A stretch of DNA of 27,013 nt, taken from UBA1547 sp035399865. Lineage in GTDB: Bacteria; Patescibacteriota; Saccharimonadia; Saccharimonadales; Saccharimonadaceae. This document shows, one piece after another, positions 14,133-22,780 of the stretch; position 1 is the stretch's first letter; every line of letters begins with the position of its first letter. The notes beneath the pieces are model-generated. The model had not been told where the DNA came from. It did no database searches and worked only from the letters and a program-made list of their open reading frames with translations. The translations under genes were made by a program, and so were the position numbers. The DNA lies in assembly GCA_035399865.1 (NCBI GenBank), contig DAOPJW010000005.1:1-27013 (forward strand), read 5' to 3'.

Positions 14133-14153
14133 TAACACGACCAAATTAAATCT

Positions 14154-14189
14154 GATACTCCGTTTGAAAAAACGGGGTATCTTTTTATT
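14154..14189 (+). terminator. Intrinsic terminator of the RRM gene
   Basis: GATACTCCGTT (14154-14164) pairs with AACGGGGTATC (14171-14181), 11 bp with one G-U, followed by TTTTTATT. It overlaps the last codons of the convergent ZIP gene. Confidence 0.9.
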
Positions 14190-14931
14190 CAAAAAATATT
14201 TTTGTCAGATACATTATTATTAATCCAATAATCAACATAAAAATATCTAATATAGACTTTTTAAAATTTGACTCTTTGTGAAGTTCAGGTATTAAATCAG
14301 ACATAGCAATGTAGACAAACCCACCCGCTGCAAATGGTAATAGTACTAAAGATATATTATCGATATTATTTATTAAAATATAACCTACTAAAACACCCAC
14401 TAAGGCAGTACTGGCTGAAATAAGATTCCATAATAATGCTTTAAATCTAGAATATCCTCCATGTATTAATATTCCAAAATCACCTAGTTCTTGTGGTATT
14501 TCGTGAGACGCAACTGCGATAACAGCAACTAATCCAACTTCAAAACTTACATAAAATGCCGATATAATAATCAAGCCGTCTATGAAATTATGAACGGCAT
14601 CCCCTATTAAACTCATATATGTAAAAGTATGAACTTCACAATGATCGTCACTATGACAATGACGCCATTTCAAAATTTTCTCAATTAAATAAAAGGAAAG
14701 AATGCCTAATAATAAATATAAAAAAGTATTAACACTGGAATTATTTTCAATAGATTCTGGCAATAAATGCAAAAATGCACCTCCTAAAAGTGTTCCAGTC
14801 GAAAGAGCAACCAGTAAGGATGAAACTTTTGCTAATAATTTATCTTTTAAAATAAATCCGAAAATCCCACACAATGATAAAATACTAATTAACAAAGCAC
14901 CGATTAAAGAATTTAATAACACCAAATCCAT
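14185..14931 (-). CDS. ZIP family metal transporter
   Basis: ZIP proteins bring Zn2+ and similar divalent metals into the cytoplasm. About eight membrane segments are seen in 248 residues. The binuclear metal site is intact: HNFID (114-118) in TM4 and HEIPQELGD (143-151) in TM5. The loop before TM4 holds a His/Cys/Asp cluster, RHCHSDDHCEVH (about 90-101), a probable metal-sensing or binding patch. It follows ligA by 12 bases in the lemA-htpX-ligA unit, and a perfect TATAAT overlapping the ligA stop could also drive it separately with a leader of only about four bases. Zn is the likeliest substrate; Fe or Mn are possible. Confidence 0.93.
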   Translation of the reverse strand: MDLVLLNSLIGALLISILSLCGIFGFILKDKLLAKVSSLLVALSTGTLLGGAFLHLLPESIENNSSVNTFLYLLLGILSFYLIEKILKWRHCHSDDHCEVHTFTYMSLIGDAVHNFIDGLIIISAFYVSFEVGLVAVIAVASHEIPQELGDFGILIHGGYSRFKALLWNLISASTALVGVLVGYILINNIDNISLVLLPFAAGGFVYIAMSDLIPELHKESNFKKSILDIFMLIIGLIIMYLTKIFFE

Positions 14932-14942
14932 AATATTGTTAA

Positions 14943-14948
14943 ATTATA
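14943..14948 (-). promoter_or_regulatory. -10 element overlapping ligA stop, for ZIP gene
   Basis: Perfect TATAAT on the minus strand, eleven bases before the ZIP ATG; the ligA TAA lies inside it. The -35 (TGAAAA at 17 bases) is weak. Confidence 0.4.
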
Positions 14949-16956
14949 ACATTTCAAATAATTGTTTTTCATTTAATATTTTAGTTCCATAATTACTGGC
15001 TTTTTTTATTTTGCTATTACCAGCATTTTCACCAACTACTAAATAATTAGTATCCTTTGATACGGTTGTCTGAAAAGTACCGCCCAAAGTTCTAATTTTA
15101 TCGGCAACTTCGTCTCTAGACGTATTAATTAACGTGCCCGTTATTACAAAACTTTTTCCTGTCAACTTTTTAGATTTCTTTTCGTAAATTGGTTTAATAC
15201 CTAAATTATCAAATTTTTTCAATAGTTTTTCGTTATCGGGATCGGCGAACCAAGCAATAATACTTTCGGCAACCACTTTTCCAACACCGTCAACATTTTG
15301 CAAGTCATCGATAGAAGCCTGTTTTAGAATATCAATTGAGTTGAAGTGTTCAACTAAATCGGTAGCAGTTTGAATGCCGACATGTCTAATTCCTAAGCCA
15401 TATAAAAATCTTTCAAGAGTTGGCGTCTTTTTTTCGGCTATTGCATCAACTAATTTTAAGGCTGAGATTTCTGCAAACCTTTCTATTTTTAGTAAATCAT
15501 CTTTTTTTATAACAAAAATGTCAGCCAAATCTTTTATCAAATTAGCATTAACTAATGCTTCAACATTTTTTTCTCCTAAAGTACTAATATCCAATGCGGA
15601 CTTACTTGCAAAATGTTCTAATGATTTTTTTAATAAAATATCCGTAGAAGTACCTTTAACACGATATACTACTTCATTTTTTGGACGCTCAAATTTTAGC
15701 TCTGGATATTGCGTCACCAACGCTTTCTCAAAATTAAATTTTTTAGATTTTTCAGGTCGAAGTTCCATAACAACACTTTGAACTTGAGGTATAATATCAC
15801 CTGCTTTATAAATAACAACTGTGTCGCCTATTCTAACATCTAGTCTTTCTATCTCATCAGAATTATGTAAACTTGCATGTTGTATAGTAGTACCGGCAAC
15901 CACTGTCGGACTAAAAACAGCTACTGGAGTCGCCACTCCAGTACGGCCAATACTAATTACAATATCTTTTAAAATTGCAGTAGATTGTTCTGGAGCATAT
16001 TTATAAGCAACTGCTCCTCGAGGTTGTTTACCAACAATACCAAGTTCGGCATATTGAAATCTATTATTTATTTTTATTACAAGACCATCAGTGTTAAAAG
16101 GAAGCTCATCACGCCTTTTATCCCATTCGTCAACATAATGCATCACACCCTCTAAATTGGAGAAAACACTCGCCTGTTTATTACAAGAAATACCTAAAGA
16201 TGATATAGCTTGATAAGCATATTTATAAGTCGGTATTTCATCAGGATTGTCTCTCAATAAATCATAGGCTCTAAAGTGCAATGGTCGTTCGGCAACTAAT
16301 CTGGGATCAAGTTGACGTATCGTACCAGCAGCAAGATTTCGCGGGTTAGCAAATGCCACTTCACCATTCCTTATTTTCTCCGCATTAATTTTTTTAAAAT
16401 CTTTTTTTAACATGACGATTTCGCCACGAATTTCTGTTCTACCATTTAAAAATTTTTCGAATCCAGGTACTTTCCTAAGACTCAGTGGTACATTTCTTAT
16501 CGTCTTAACGTTTTCGGTAACATCTTCTCCGATATAGCTATCGCCTCTAGTAATTGCTTGTAAAAACAGACCGTTATTATATATAAGTGCACAAGCTAGA
16601 CCGTCCATTTTAATGTCAGCAAAATATTCGTGTTTCATATTCGGCAACAGCTTTTCTATGCGTTTAACCCAAGCTTCGACTTCAGTTCTATCGAACACAT
16701 CATTAAGACTTAACATTCTGGTACTATGTTTTACTTTTTTGAAGCCATTTAGTAATGCACCTCCAACTCTTTGAGTTGGACTATCGGGTGTTATTAATTC
16801 TGGATTTTCGGACTCAATTTTCTTTAATTCATTAAATAGGCTATCGTAAATCGCATCATTAATTGACGGTTTATCTAAAACATAATATTCATAACTGTAC
16901 TTTGCTAATAGCTCACGTAGTTCAGTAGCCCTATTTTTATGACGGTTCTGATTCAT
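14944..16956 (-). CDS. ligA: NAD+-dependent DNA ligase, zinc finger lost
   Basis: LigA seals nicks between Okazaki fragments using NAD+. Domains in order: the Ia domain (residues 1-70, YxxYYVLD...YD), adenylation domain with nucleophile K116 in KMDG and the later ENVKTIRNVP motif, OB fold (about 310-400), the place of the zinc finger (405-450), helix-hairpin-helix repeats (about 500-580) and BRCT (595-670). The length of 670 is normal. The odd point is that no cysteine occurs between 259 and the end, so all four zinc ligands are gone although the surrounding alignment (LVTQYPELKFERP ... KKSLEHFASKSALDI) is kept. Its start overlaps the upstream membrane-protein gene by 20 bases. Confidence 0.97.
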   Translation of the reverse strand: MNQNRHKNRATELRELLAKYSYEYYVLDKPSINDAIYDSLFNELKKIESENPELITPDSPTQRVGGALLNGFKKVKHSTRMLSLNDVFDRTEVEAWVKRIEKLLPNMKHEYFADIKMDGLACALIYNNGLFLQAITRGDSYIGEDVTENVKTIRNVPLSLRKVPGFEKFLNGRTEIRGEIVMLKKDFKKINAEKIRNGEVAFANPRNLAAGTIRQLDPRLVAERPLHFRAYDLLRDNPDEIPTYKYAYQAISSLGISCNKQASVFSNLEGVMHYVDEWDKRRDELPFNTDGLVIKINNRFQYAELGIVGKQPRGAVAYKYAPEQSTAILKDIVISIGRTGVATPVAVFSPTVVAGTTIQHASLHNSDEIERLDVRIGDTVVIYKAGDIIPQVQSVVMELRPEKSKKFNFEKALVTQYPELKFERPKNEVVYRVKGTSTDILLKKSLEHFASKSALDISTLGEKNVEALVNANLIKDLADIFVIKKDDLLKIERFAEISALKLVDAIAEKKTPTLERFLYGLGIRHVGIQTATDLVEHFNSIDILKQASIDDLQNVDGVGKVVAESIIAWFADPDNEKLLKKFDNLGIKPIYEKKSKKLTGKSFVITGTLINTSRDEVADKIRTLGGTFQTTVSKDTNYLVVGENAGNSKIKKASNYGTKILNEKQLFEML

Positions 16957-17959
16957 CGTCTACAACCTTTCGATACAGCAAATAGATATAACTAGATACC
17001 CATACAGTAGTAAATGAAGTCATTATCAATATCATAATCGGTACTATTGGCATCCAACCAAGCCCTGACCAAGTCGTTTTTAGCCAAGAATCTAACATAA
17101 TAATCGGAATAGCAACAATTATCCAACTGATAATTACGACAAGTAACATCCAGATTAACCTAAAAAAGATCCTCATTCTTCTTCCAATAACTAAATCTCC
17201 TGCCGTTTTTATAGCCTGATAAGGATACATACCTGGTAAAGTCACAATAATCAATGCGAATAACGAACTGGTTAACCAGTATAAAGACAACGTCGTAAGT
17301 AATAAAGCGACAATCCAAAATAGCATTGCTTCTACGCCACCACTCAATAAACCACTTGTATTAGCAGCACCATAACTAATCATTGCAAGAGCAAATGGTA
17401 AAAGTTGTACTATTATTAGTAAAAATATCAAAAAGGTTGAAACTATTGGTGAACCTGAACTATATAAACCATCTCTAAGTTTTACTTTTCTACCAGCTAA
17501 AATATTTCTAAGAAGCCATATCGTAGTTAACCAAATCAACAGAAAAATTAGACTGCCATATATTTGCTGGGATTCGCTTATACCTTCAGAATATACTCCT
17601 GTCGCTACGCTAGCTAATAATATGCCAGATTTTGTAAATTTACCCCAAATGCTATCAAAGGCATTGTTACTTGTACTGTCTAAAGTCTCGGATATATTTT
17701 GATAGATATCTTGAGAACTAATACCAACCATCAACATATTAAGTAGAGCAAAAAACAACGCTAATGAAATAAATAGCTTTCGATTTTTCCGTAATATTTT
17801 TGCTACATAAGAAGTAAATACAAAATATCCCGGTAAATCAAGTGAGCGTTTATAATCACGTCGATAGGTCAATCTAAAACTGCGATGAGGACGACGTTTT
17901 AAGAAAGCATCAATTTTATTTCTATAACTTTTTTTTGTTTTTTTATTTTTTACTGACAT
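16937..17959 (-). CDS. Multi-TM membrane protein, unknown function
   Basis: The 340-residue protein has a very basic cytoplasmic start (residues 1-42, rich in Lys/Arg) and about six or seven membrane helices between 58 and 328, with a short acidic C-terminus (DDESEPS). The long hydrophobic helices with polar breaks recall the membrane domain of glycerophosphodiester phosphodiesterase-like or DUF975-type proteins, but I cannot assign it. It starts two bases after the htpX stop and overlaps ligA by 20 bases, so it is cotranscribed and probably coupled to both. Position between a membrane protease and ligA gives no clear functional clue. Confidence 0.82.
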   Translation of the reverse strand: MSVKNKKTKKSYRNKIDAFLKRRPHRSFRLTYRRDYKRSLDLPGYFVFTSYVAKILRKNRKLFISLALFFALLNMLMVGISSQDIYQNISETLDSTSNNAFDSIWGKFTKSGILLASVATGVYSEGISESQQIYGSLIFLLIWLTTIWLLRNILAGRKVKLRDGLYSSGSPIVSTFLIFLLIIVQLLPFALAMISYGAANTSGLLSGGVEAMLFWIVALLLTTLSLYWLTSSLFALIIVTLPGMYPYQAIKTAGDLVIGRRMRIFFRLIWMLLVVIISWIIVAIPIIMLDSWLKTTWSGLGWMPIVPIMILIMTSFTTVWVSSYIYLLYRKVVDDESEPS

Positions 17960-17961
17960 AA

Positions 17962-18834
17962 TTAAAACTTTTCTGCATTTCCACGAAGTCGTGCGATACG
18001 CTCATCTAGTGGCGGATGGGTACTAAATAATTTGTTTATAAATCCAGCCTTTAGAGGATTATTAATGAATAAATGAGCTGAAGCAGTATTTTGTCGTTTC
18101 ATCGGACGACCATTTTGTTTTAGTTTTTCAAGAGCTGAAGCTAAGCCTTCGGGATTACGAGTAGTAATCGCACTGGTTGCGTCGGCAAGATATTCTCTCT
18201 GCCTACTAATTGCTAATTGTACTATCGTTGCAATTATTGGAGCAAGAATTAAGATTATAATTCCTATAACCATACCTGCAGGGGAATTATCGCTATCATT
18301 ATCACCATATAAAAACATTCTAAAAACAATATCACTAAGTAGACCAATAACACTTACTAAACCAAACGTAACCATACTTAAACGTACATCATAGTTTTGA
18401 ATATGGCCCATTTCGTGAGCCATAACACCTTCAAGTTCATTGTCATTCATTAGATCCAATAATCCTGTAGTGGAAGCAACAATTGAATGTCGGGGATCGC
18501 GACCAGTCGCAAAAGCATTAGGTGCAGAATCTTCTATAATATAAACTTTTGGCATTGGTAGACCGTTTGCGATCGATAAATTTTCAACAATACGATATAA
18601 CCTGGGATTATCACGTTTTTCAATCTGATGAGCACCAGTCATAGTAACAGCTAATTTATCTGCCATATAATATTGTAGTAGAGCATACAAAATCGCCCCA
18701 GCGATTACATAATAAGTAATTTGAGTATTCCCATAAAAACTACTAATCACCCAACCAATAGCACTAATTAAACCGACAAAGACGGCCATAATCATCAAGG
18801 TTTTGCGTTTATTTTCAGCAATTGCTCTATACAT
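17962..18834 (-). CDS. htpX: HtpX-type membrane zinc metalloprotease
   Basis: HtpX is an M48 protease for membrane-protein quality control. The zinc motif is HEMGH (140-144), with the third ligand in SRQREYLADATSA further on. Two helices near the N-terminus (about 14-34 and 40-58) and two more around 155-205 anchor it, and GRDP and FSTHPPLDERIARL complete the family pattern. The 290 residues are typical. It starts 13 bases after the lemA stop. The lemA-htpX pair is common in many bacteria and suggests a joint role in envelope stress. Confidence 0.97.
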   Translation of the reverse strand: MYRAIAENKRKTLMIMAVFVGLISAIGWVISSFYGNTQITYYVIAGAILYALLQYYMADKLAVTMTGAHQIEKRDNPRLYRIVENLSIANGLPMPKVYIIEDSAPNAFATGRDPRHSIVASTTGLLDLMNDNELEGVMAHEMGHIQNYDVRLSMVTFGLVSVIGLLSDIVFRMFLYGDNDSDNSPAGMVIGIIILILAPIIATIVQLAISRQREYLADATSAITTRNPEGLASALEKLKQNGRPMKRQNTASAHLFINNPLKAGFINKLFSTHPPLDERIARLRGNAEKF

Positions 18835-18847
18835 TGGTTAATTCTTG

Positions 18848-19414
18848 TTAAAATTTTACGTCTACTGGCTTTTCTGCTTGTTTTTGCTCTTCTTCGCTTA
18901 ATTCATAAAATTCGCGAGATGTAAATCCAAATAATTTAGCAATTATATTACTTGGAAAAATTTGAATTTTCGTGTTCAATTCACGAACTCCACCGTTATA
19001 GAATCGCCTTGAAGCTTGAATTTTATCCTCTGTATCTACTAATTCCTGTTGAAGCTCTATGAAATTTTGATTAGCTTTTAAATCTGGGTAAGCTTCGGCA
19101 ACAGCAAAAACGCTTTTTAGTGCAGATTCGAATTGATTTTCAGCAACGACAGTTTCCTTGACACCTTTTGCACTTAAGGCATCGGCACGAGCTTTAGTAA
19201 CATTTTCAAATACATCTTTCTCATGTTTAGCATAACCTTTGACGGTTTCAATTAAGTTTGGGATTAAATCTAGCCTTCGCTTTAATTGAACAGTTATATC
19301 ACTCCAAGCTTCATCGACACGAATTTTAAGTTTAATTAATGAATTGTATGCTCCCCACACAAAAATAATCAGTAGTATTACAATTCCCAAAATTATCCAG
19401 ACAGCTACATCCAT
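18848..19414 (-). CDS. lemA: LemA family protein
   Basis: The protein has one N-terminal membrane helix (residues 4-24) followed by a long helical domain. LKIRVDEAWSDITVQLKRRLDLIPNLIE at 28-55 is the LemA signature, and YNGGVRELN and FPSNIIAKLFGF close it. The length of 188 is typical. AAGGAGG is well placed before ATG 19414. It is the first gene of lemA-htpX-membrane protein-ligA-ZIP, all spaced by 13 bases or less. Function in bacteria is not settled; pairing with HtpX is common. Confidence 0.96.
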   Translation of the reverse strand: MDVAVWIILGIVILLIIFVWGAYNSLIKLKIRVDEAWSDITVQLKRRLDLIPNLIETVKGYAKHEKDVFENVTKARADALSAKGVKETVVAENQFESALKSVFAVAEAYPDLKANQNFIELQQELVDTEDKIQASRRFYNGGVRELNTKIQIFPSNIIAKLFGFTSREFYELSEEEQKQAEKPVDVKF

Positions 19415-19448
19415 TGCTTTCCTCCTTAAAGTTTCTATTTATGAATCA

Positions 19449-19454
19449 ATTATA
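19449..19454 (-). promoter_or_regulatory. lemA operon -10 element
   Basis: TATAAT on the minus strand 35 bases before lemA, with a weak -35 (TTATTT). The leader contains the AAGGAGG ribosome site. Confidence 0.5.
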
Positions 19455-19473
19455 ACAAATTATATGAACTAAA

Positions 19474-19495
19474 ATAAGTCCCAAACAGGACTCAT
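19474..19495 (-). terminator. Terminator after tRNA-Leu
   Basis: Minus strand ATGAGTCC/GGACTTAT (8 bp, one G-U; 19488-19495 with 19474-19481) followed by TTTTAG. Plus-strand reading also has a T run. Confidence 0.6.
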
Positions 19496-19499
19496 TTTT

Positions 19500-19587
19500 T
19501 GGTGCGCAGAGCGGGACTTGAACCCGCACGACTGTTAAGGTCAAGAGATTTTAAGTCTCTCGTGTCTACCAATTCCACCATCCGCGC
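19500..19587 (-). tRNA. tRNA-Leu(TAA)
   Basis: Acceptor GCGCGGA/TCTGCGC, anticodon stem AGAGA/TCTCT with loop CTTAAAA (anticodon TAA), a long class II variable arm, T loop TTCAAGT, encoded CCA. Confidence 0.96.
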
Positions 19588-19596
19588 TTATCAATG

Positions 19597-19670
19597 TGGA
19601 GGCACGTATGAGAGTCGAACTCATCTGAAAGGTTTTGCAGACCTCTGCGTAACCGCTCCGCCAACGCGCC
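19597..19670 (-). tRNA. tRNA-Cys(GCA)
   Basis: Acceptor GGCGCGT/ACGTGCC, discriminator T as is typical for Cys, anticodon stem GAGGT/ACCTT (with a G-U pair) and loop CTGCAAA (anticodon GCA), encoded CCA. It is nine bases upstream of tRNA-Leu, so they form one unit. Confidence 0.95.
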
Positions 19671-19682
19671 GTCTGGCTATAT

Positions 19683-19712
19683 ATTATAACAGTATATTTT
19701 TGTTTTTATCTA
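19683..19712 (-). promoter_or_regulatory. Promoter of the tRNA-Cys/Leu unit
   Basis: Minus strand: TAGATA (19707-19712), 18 bases, TATAAT (19683-19688). The -35 overlaps the end of trxA. Confidence 0.5.
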
Positions 19713-20020
19713 GCGTCAGATAACATTTTTAATAAATTTGCTTTGTTAGTCATACCAGAGCTAGATGCTACCGGTTGACCGTCTTTGAATACAATAAAAG
19801 TCGGGAGACCATTAACCCCAAGCTCTTGTGCCATTTCCATTTCGCCAACCGCGTTTAATTTTACAACATCAACCCAATCCGAAGTTTCCCTCTCTACTTG
19901 CTCAATTATCGGTTCCATAGCTCGACAAGGACCGCACCAAGAAGCCCAAACATCTAATAGAACGATCTTTTTTGATGCTAATACATCATCTTTAAAGTTA
20001 GCTTTTGTTGTTGATTTCAT
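19706..20020 (-). CDS. trxA: Thioredoxin
   Basis: A 104-residue thioredoxin with active site WCGPC (about 28-32) and the cis-proline loop GLPTFIVF (about 71-78). It reduces disulfides in client proteins, and ribonucleotide reductase is the classic client. Start ATG 20020 follows AAGGGAGA. It is divergent from nrdJ, sharing a 114-base intergenic region that holds two NrdR-like boxes, so both could respond to the same signal (inference). Confidence 0.97.
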   Translation of the reverse strand: MKSTTKANFKDDVLASKKIVLLDVWASWCGPCRAMEPIIEQVERETSDWVDVVKLNAVGEMEMAQELGVNGLPTFIVFKDGQPVASSSGMTNKANLLKMLSDAR

Positions 20021-20057
20021 ACATCTCCCTTTCGTTAAATAATCATAACAATTAATG

Positions 20058-20112
20058 TTGACACACGCAATATATAGCGTCTATACTACTGACTACACAC
20101 AATATATGGAAG
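20058..20112 (+). promoter_or_regulatory. nrdJ promoter with two NrdR boxes
   Basis: TTGACA (20058-20063), 18 bases, TATACT (20082-20087), predicted start near 20094. Box 1, ACGCAATATATAGCGT (20065-20080), lies in the spacer. Box 2, ACACAATATATGGAAG (20097-20112), lies over the transcription start. Both match the 16-bp NrdR pattern ACACwATATATwGTGT, box 1 with compensated changes that keep it palindromic and box 2 well on its left half. They are 32 bp apart start to start, three helical turns, as in known NrdR sites. Binding would block RNA polymerase. Confidence 0.8.
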
Positions 20113-20134
20113 TGGGAGAGAGGGTAAATTACAA

Positions 20135-22759
20135 ATGGAGGAAACCGTGAAATTGACAACGTCTGTTGAAGATTCCGAAAAATTTTCAGAAATACAGAGA
20201 ATTGGAAGAGATATTCCAGAACCACCAATGGGACTAGCTGAACCAGAACTTAGTGAAAATGCTTGGTATATTGGGAAAACAAGATATTCTCGTAAAGATT
20301 CTAGTGGTAACCCTATAGAATCACCAAAAGAACTATTCTGGAGAGTTGCTTATAACATAGCTACTGCGGAAAGATTTTACGGTGGTGGAAAAAGGGCTCA
20401 TATGGCAACAGCTACACAATTTTACAAGTTAATGTCTACCCGTCGTTTCTTACCCAATACCCCTACTCTTTTAAACGCAGCAAAACCAAATCAACAATTA
20501 TCGGCATGTTTTGTACTACCTGTGCCTGATAGCCTAGATCAAATTTTAGAAACTGCTACAGATATGGCGATGATTCATAAATCTGGTGGCGGTACAGGAT
20601 TTTCATTTACAAGACTTCGTCCGCAAAACGATATCTTATCATCATCCGGCGGAAAAACTACTGGACCAGTTTCTTTCATGCAGATGTACAACGACATAAC
20701 TTCATCAGTCCGTCAAGGTGGAGTCAGACGTGGTGCAAATATGGGTATATTAAATTACAATCACCCAGATATTCTGCTTTTCATGATATACAAATTAGAT
20801 GAATTTTCTCTAACAAATTTCAACATTTCAGTCGCTACCACTAAAGAATTCTTCGATCAAATCAGGATAGACGAAAAAATATTATCACCTGATTATGAAA
20901 ATGGATTCGATTTTGATTCGTTAATTTTTGAAGTTCGCGAAGCTCATCGTACGCGTGATGTCGACTTGAAACAGCTAGGACTTGATAAAGCTGTTGCTAA
21001 ATTGCGTGATTGGTGTAAAGAAGAAAATTCAGATTATGGCTACCCTTTGATTAACCCTAGAAATGGCGAAGAAGTTGGACGACTTAATGCTAAAAAAGTA
21101 TTCGACGTAATGACACGTTTTGCTTGGCAATATGGTGATCCAGGTATGATATTTATTGACAAAATAAATAATTCAAAGGCTAATCCAACTCCGCAACTAG
21201 GTCAAATTGAAGCTACAAATCCTTGTGGAGAACAACCTTTATTACCTTACGATGCTTGTACTCTTGGCAGTATAAATATCGCTAGATTCGTAAAAGAAAA
21301 CGACATAGATTGGGATTCACTGAAAAAAACGGTTCATCAATCTGTACACTTTTTAGACAACGTTCTTGATATGAATGATTATCCAATCGAAAAAGTCCGA
21401 GAACGAGTACATCAAATTCGAAGAATTGGCTTAGGTGTAATGGGATTTGCTGATGCCCTATTAACATTAAATATAGGCTACAATACCGACCAAGGTGTTG
21501 ATATGGCGGGTAAAGTCATGAAATTTATCCAAAAAGAAGCTGACATTGCATCCGAAGAACTTGCAAAAACACGGGGAGTTTTCCCAGCGTTTAAGGGATC
21601 TATCTATGACAAACCAAGAAGCTTAAAACCTCGTAATGGTGCAAGAACTACGATCGCACCCACTGGTACTATAGCCATGCTTGCCGACACTTCAAGTGGT
21701 TGTGAACCTTTATTCGCTTTAACCTATGCAAAAAATACTATAGAAGGAAAAAGAATTTTCCAAACAAGCCCATATTTCGTCGAAGCTCTGAAAAAACATG
21801 GCCTATACTCTGAAGAATTACTGGAACAAATACAAGCCAACGGAGGATCAATTCAAAACATTGATTCTATACCTGAAGAATTAAAGAAAGTATTTGTTGT
21901 TGCTGGTGATATCAAACCTGAATGGCATTTAAAAATACAAGCATCATTTCAAAAATATGTTGACAATGCAATTTCAAAAACAATTAATTTTTCAAACGAT
22001 GCAAATATCGAAGATGTTAGAAAAGCATATTTAATGGCTTGGGATATGGATTGTCGTGGAATTACTATTTACCGAGACGGAAGTCGAGAAAAACAAGTTC
22101 TAGAGGTTAAAAAAGAATCATCTTATTATGATAAATTGGCTGGTAAAAAGAATGAGCCCCCTCAAGAAGAAAAAGTTTTCGATGCTTCAGCAGAATTAGA
22201 ATTACCATTAAAAATGCCTATTAATCTTAAGCCAAGACCAAATGTGTTAAAGGGTAAAACTTACAGAGTGATGACTCCTATGGGAAAGGCTTACATATCA
22301 GTCAACGAAGATGATGAAGGAAATATTTTTGAAGTCTTCATAAATGTTGGTAGAGCCGGTTCAGATATTACAGCAGATGCTGAAGCAATCGGAAGATTAA
22401 TATCACTAACTTTCCGCATACCAACCGATTTTTCAAACGATCAGATTGCTCAAAAGGTAATTTCTCATCTTAGAGGAATTGGTGGATCAAGTTCAACCGG
22501 ATTCGGAGCCGAACGTGTTCGTTCATTAGGAGATGCTGTCGCAAAAGCTATCGATATGCACCACACCTCAAAAATAAGTACACCAGATGAAATAGTAGAT
22601 GACAATGAGGAAAATAAAGAGAAAACTGCTCCACTATGGACCGAATTACCATCAACTAAATCAGTGGCTACAGATATTTGTCCAGAATGTGGTTCAGCTA
22701 GTCTTCGTTTTATCGAAGGCTGTCAAAAATGTGAATTATGTGGTTTTAGTAAATGCTAA
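20135..22759 (+). CDS. nrdJ: Adenosylcobalamin-dependent (class II) ribonucleotide reductase
   Basis: NrdJ makes deoxyribonucleotides with a thiyl radical generated from adenosylcobalamin, with or without oxygen. Seen: active-site N362-P-C364-G-E366 (NPCGEQPL), redox-pair cysteines C125 (LSACFVLP) and C375 (YDACTLGS), APTGTIAMLADTSSGCEP, a TSCPD-type region (about 735-800), and a C-terminal Cys array (C849, C852, C863, C866, C869, C874) that combines a zinc-ribbon-like and a reducible tail. No ATP-cone is seen. It is 874 residues, normal for the NrdJ_Z type. The start is uncertain: ATG 20135, or GTG 20147, which has GGAGG five bases upstream and is at least as likely. Start of an operon with the DUF4430 and membrane genes. 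Confidence 0.98.
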   Translation: MEETVKLTTSVEDSEKFSEIQRIGRDIPEPPMGLAEPELSENAWYIGKTRYSRKDSSGNPIESPKELFWRVAYNIATAERFYGGGKRAHMATATQFYKLMSTRRFLPNTPTLLNAAKPNQQLSACFVLPVPDSLDQILETATDMAMIHKSGGGTGFSFTRLRPQNDILSSSGGKTTGPVSFMQMYNDITSSVRQGGVRRGANMGILNYNHPDILLFMIYKLDEFSLTNFNISVATTKEFFDQIRIDEKILSPDYENGFDFDSLIFEVREAHRTRDVDLKQLGLDKAVAKLRDWCKEENSDYGYPLINPRNGEEVGRLNAKKVFDVMTRFAWQYGDPGMIFIDKINNSKANPTPQLGQIEATNPCGEQPLLPYDACTLGSINIARFVKENDIDWDSLKKTVHQSVHFLDNVLDMNDYPIEKVRERVHQIRRIGLGVMGFADALLTLNIGYNTDQGVDMAGKVMKFIQKEADIASEELAKTRGVFPAFKGSIYDKPRSLKPRNGARTTIAPTGTIAMLADTSSGCEPLFALTYAKNTIEGKRIFQTSPYFVEALKKHGLYSEELLEQIQANGGSIQNIDSIPEELKKVFVVAGDIKPEWHLKIQASFQKYVDNAISKTINFSNDANIEDVRKAYLMAWDMDCRGITIYRDGSREKQVLEVKKESSYYDKLAGKKNEPPQEEKVFDASAELELPLKMPINLKPRPNVLKGKTYRVMTPMGKAYISVNEDDEGNIFEVFINVGRAGSDITADAEAIGRLISLTFRIPTDFSNDQIAQKVISHLRGIGGSSSTGFGAERVRSLGDAVAKAIDMHHTSKISTPDEIVDDNEENKEKTAPLWTELPSTKSVATDICPECGSASLRFIEGCQKCELCGFSKC

Positions 22760-22780
22760 CAAGAAAGGGAATACTAAGAA

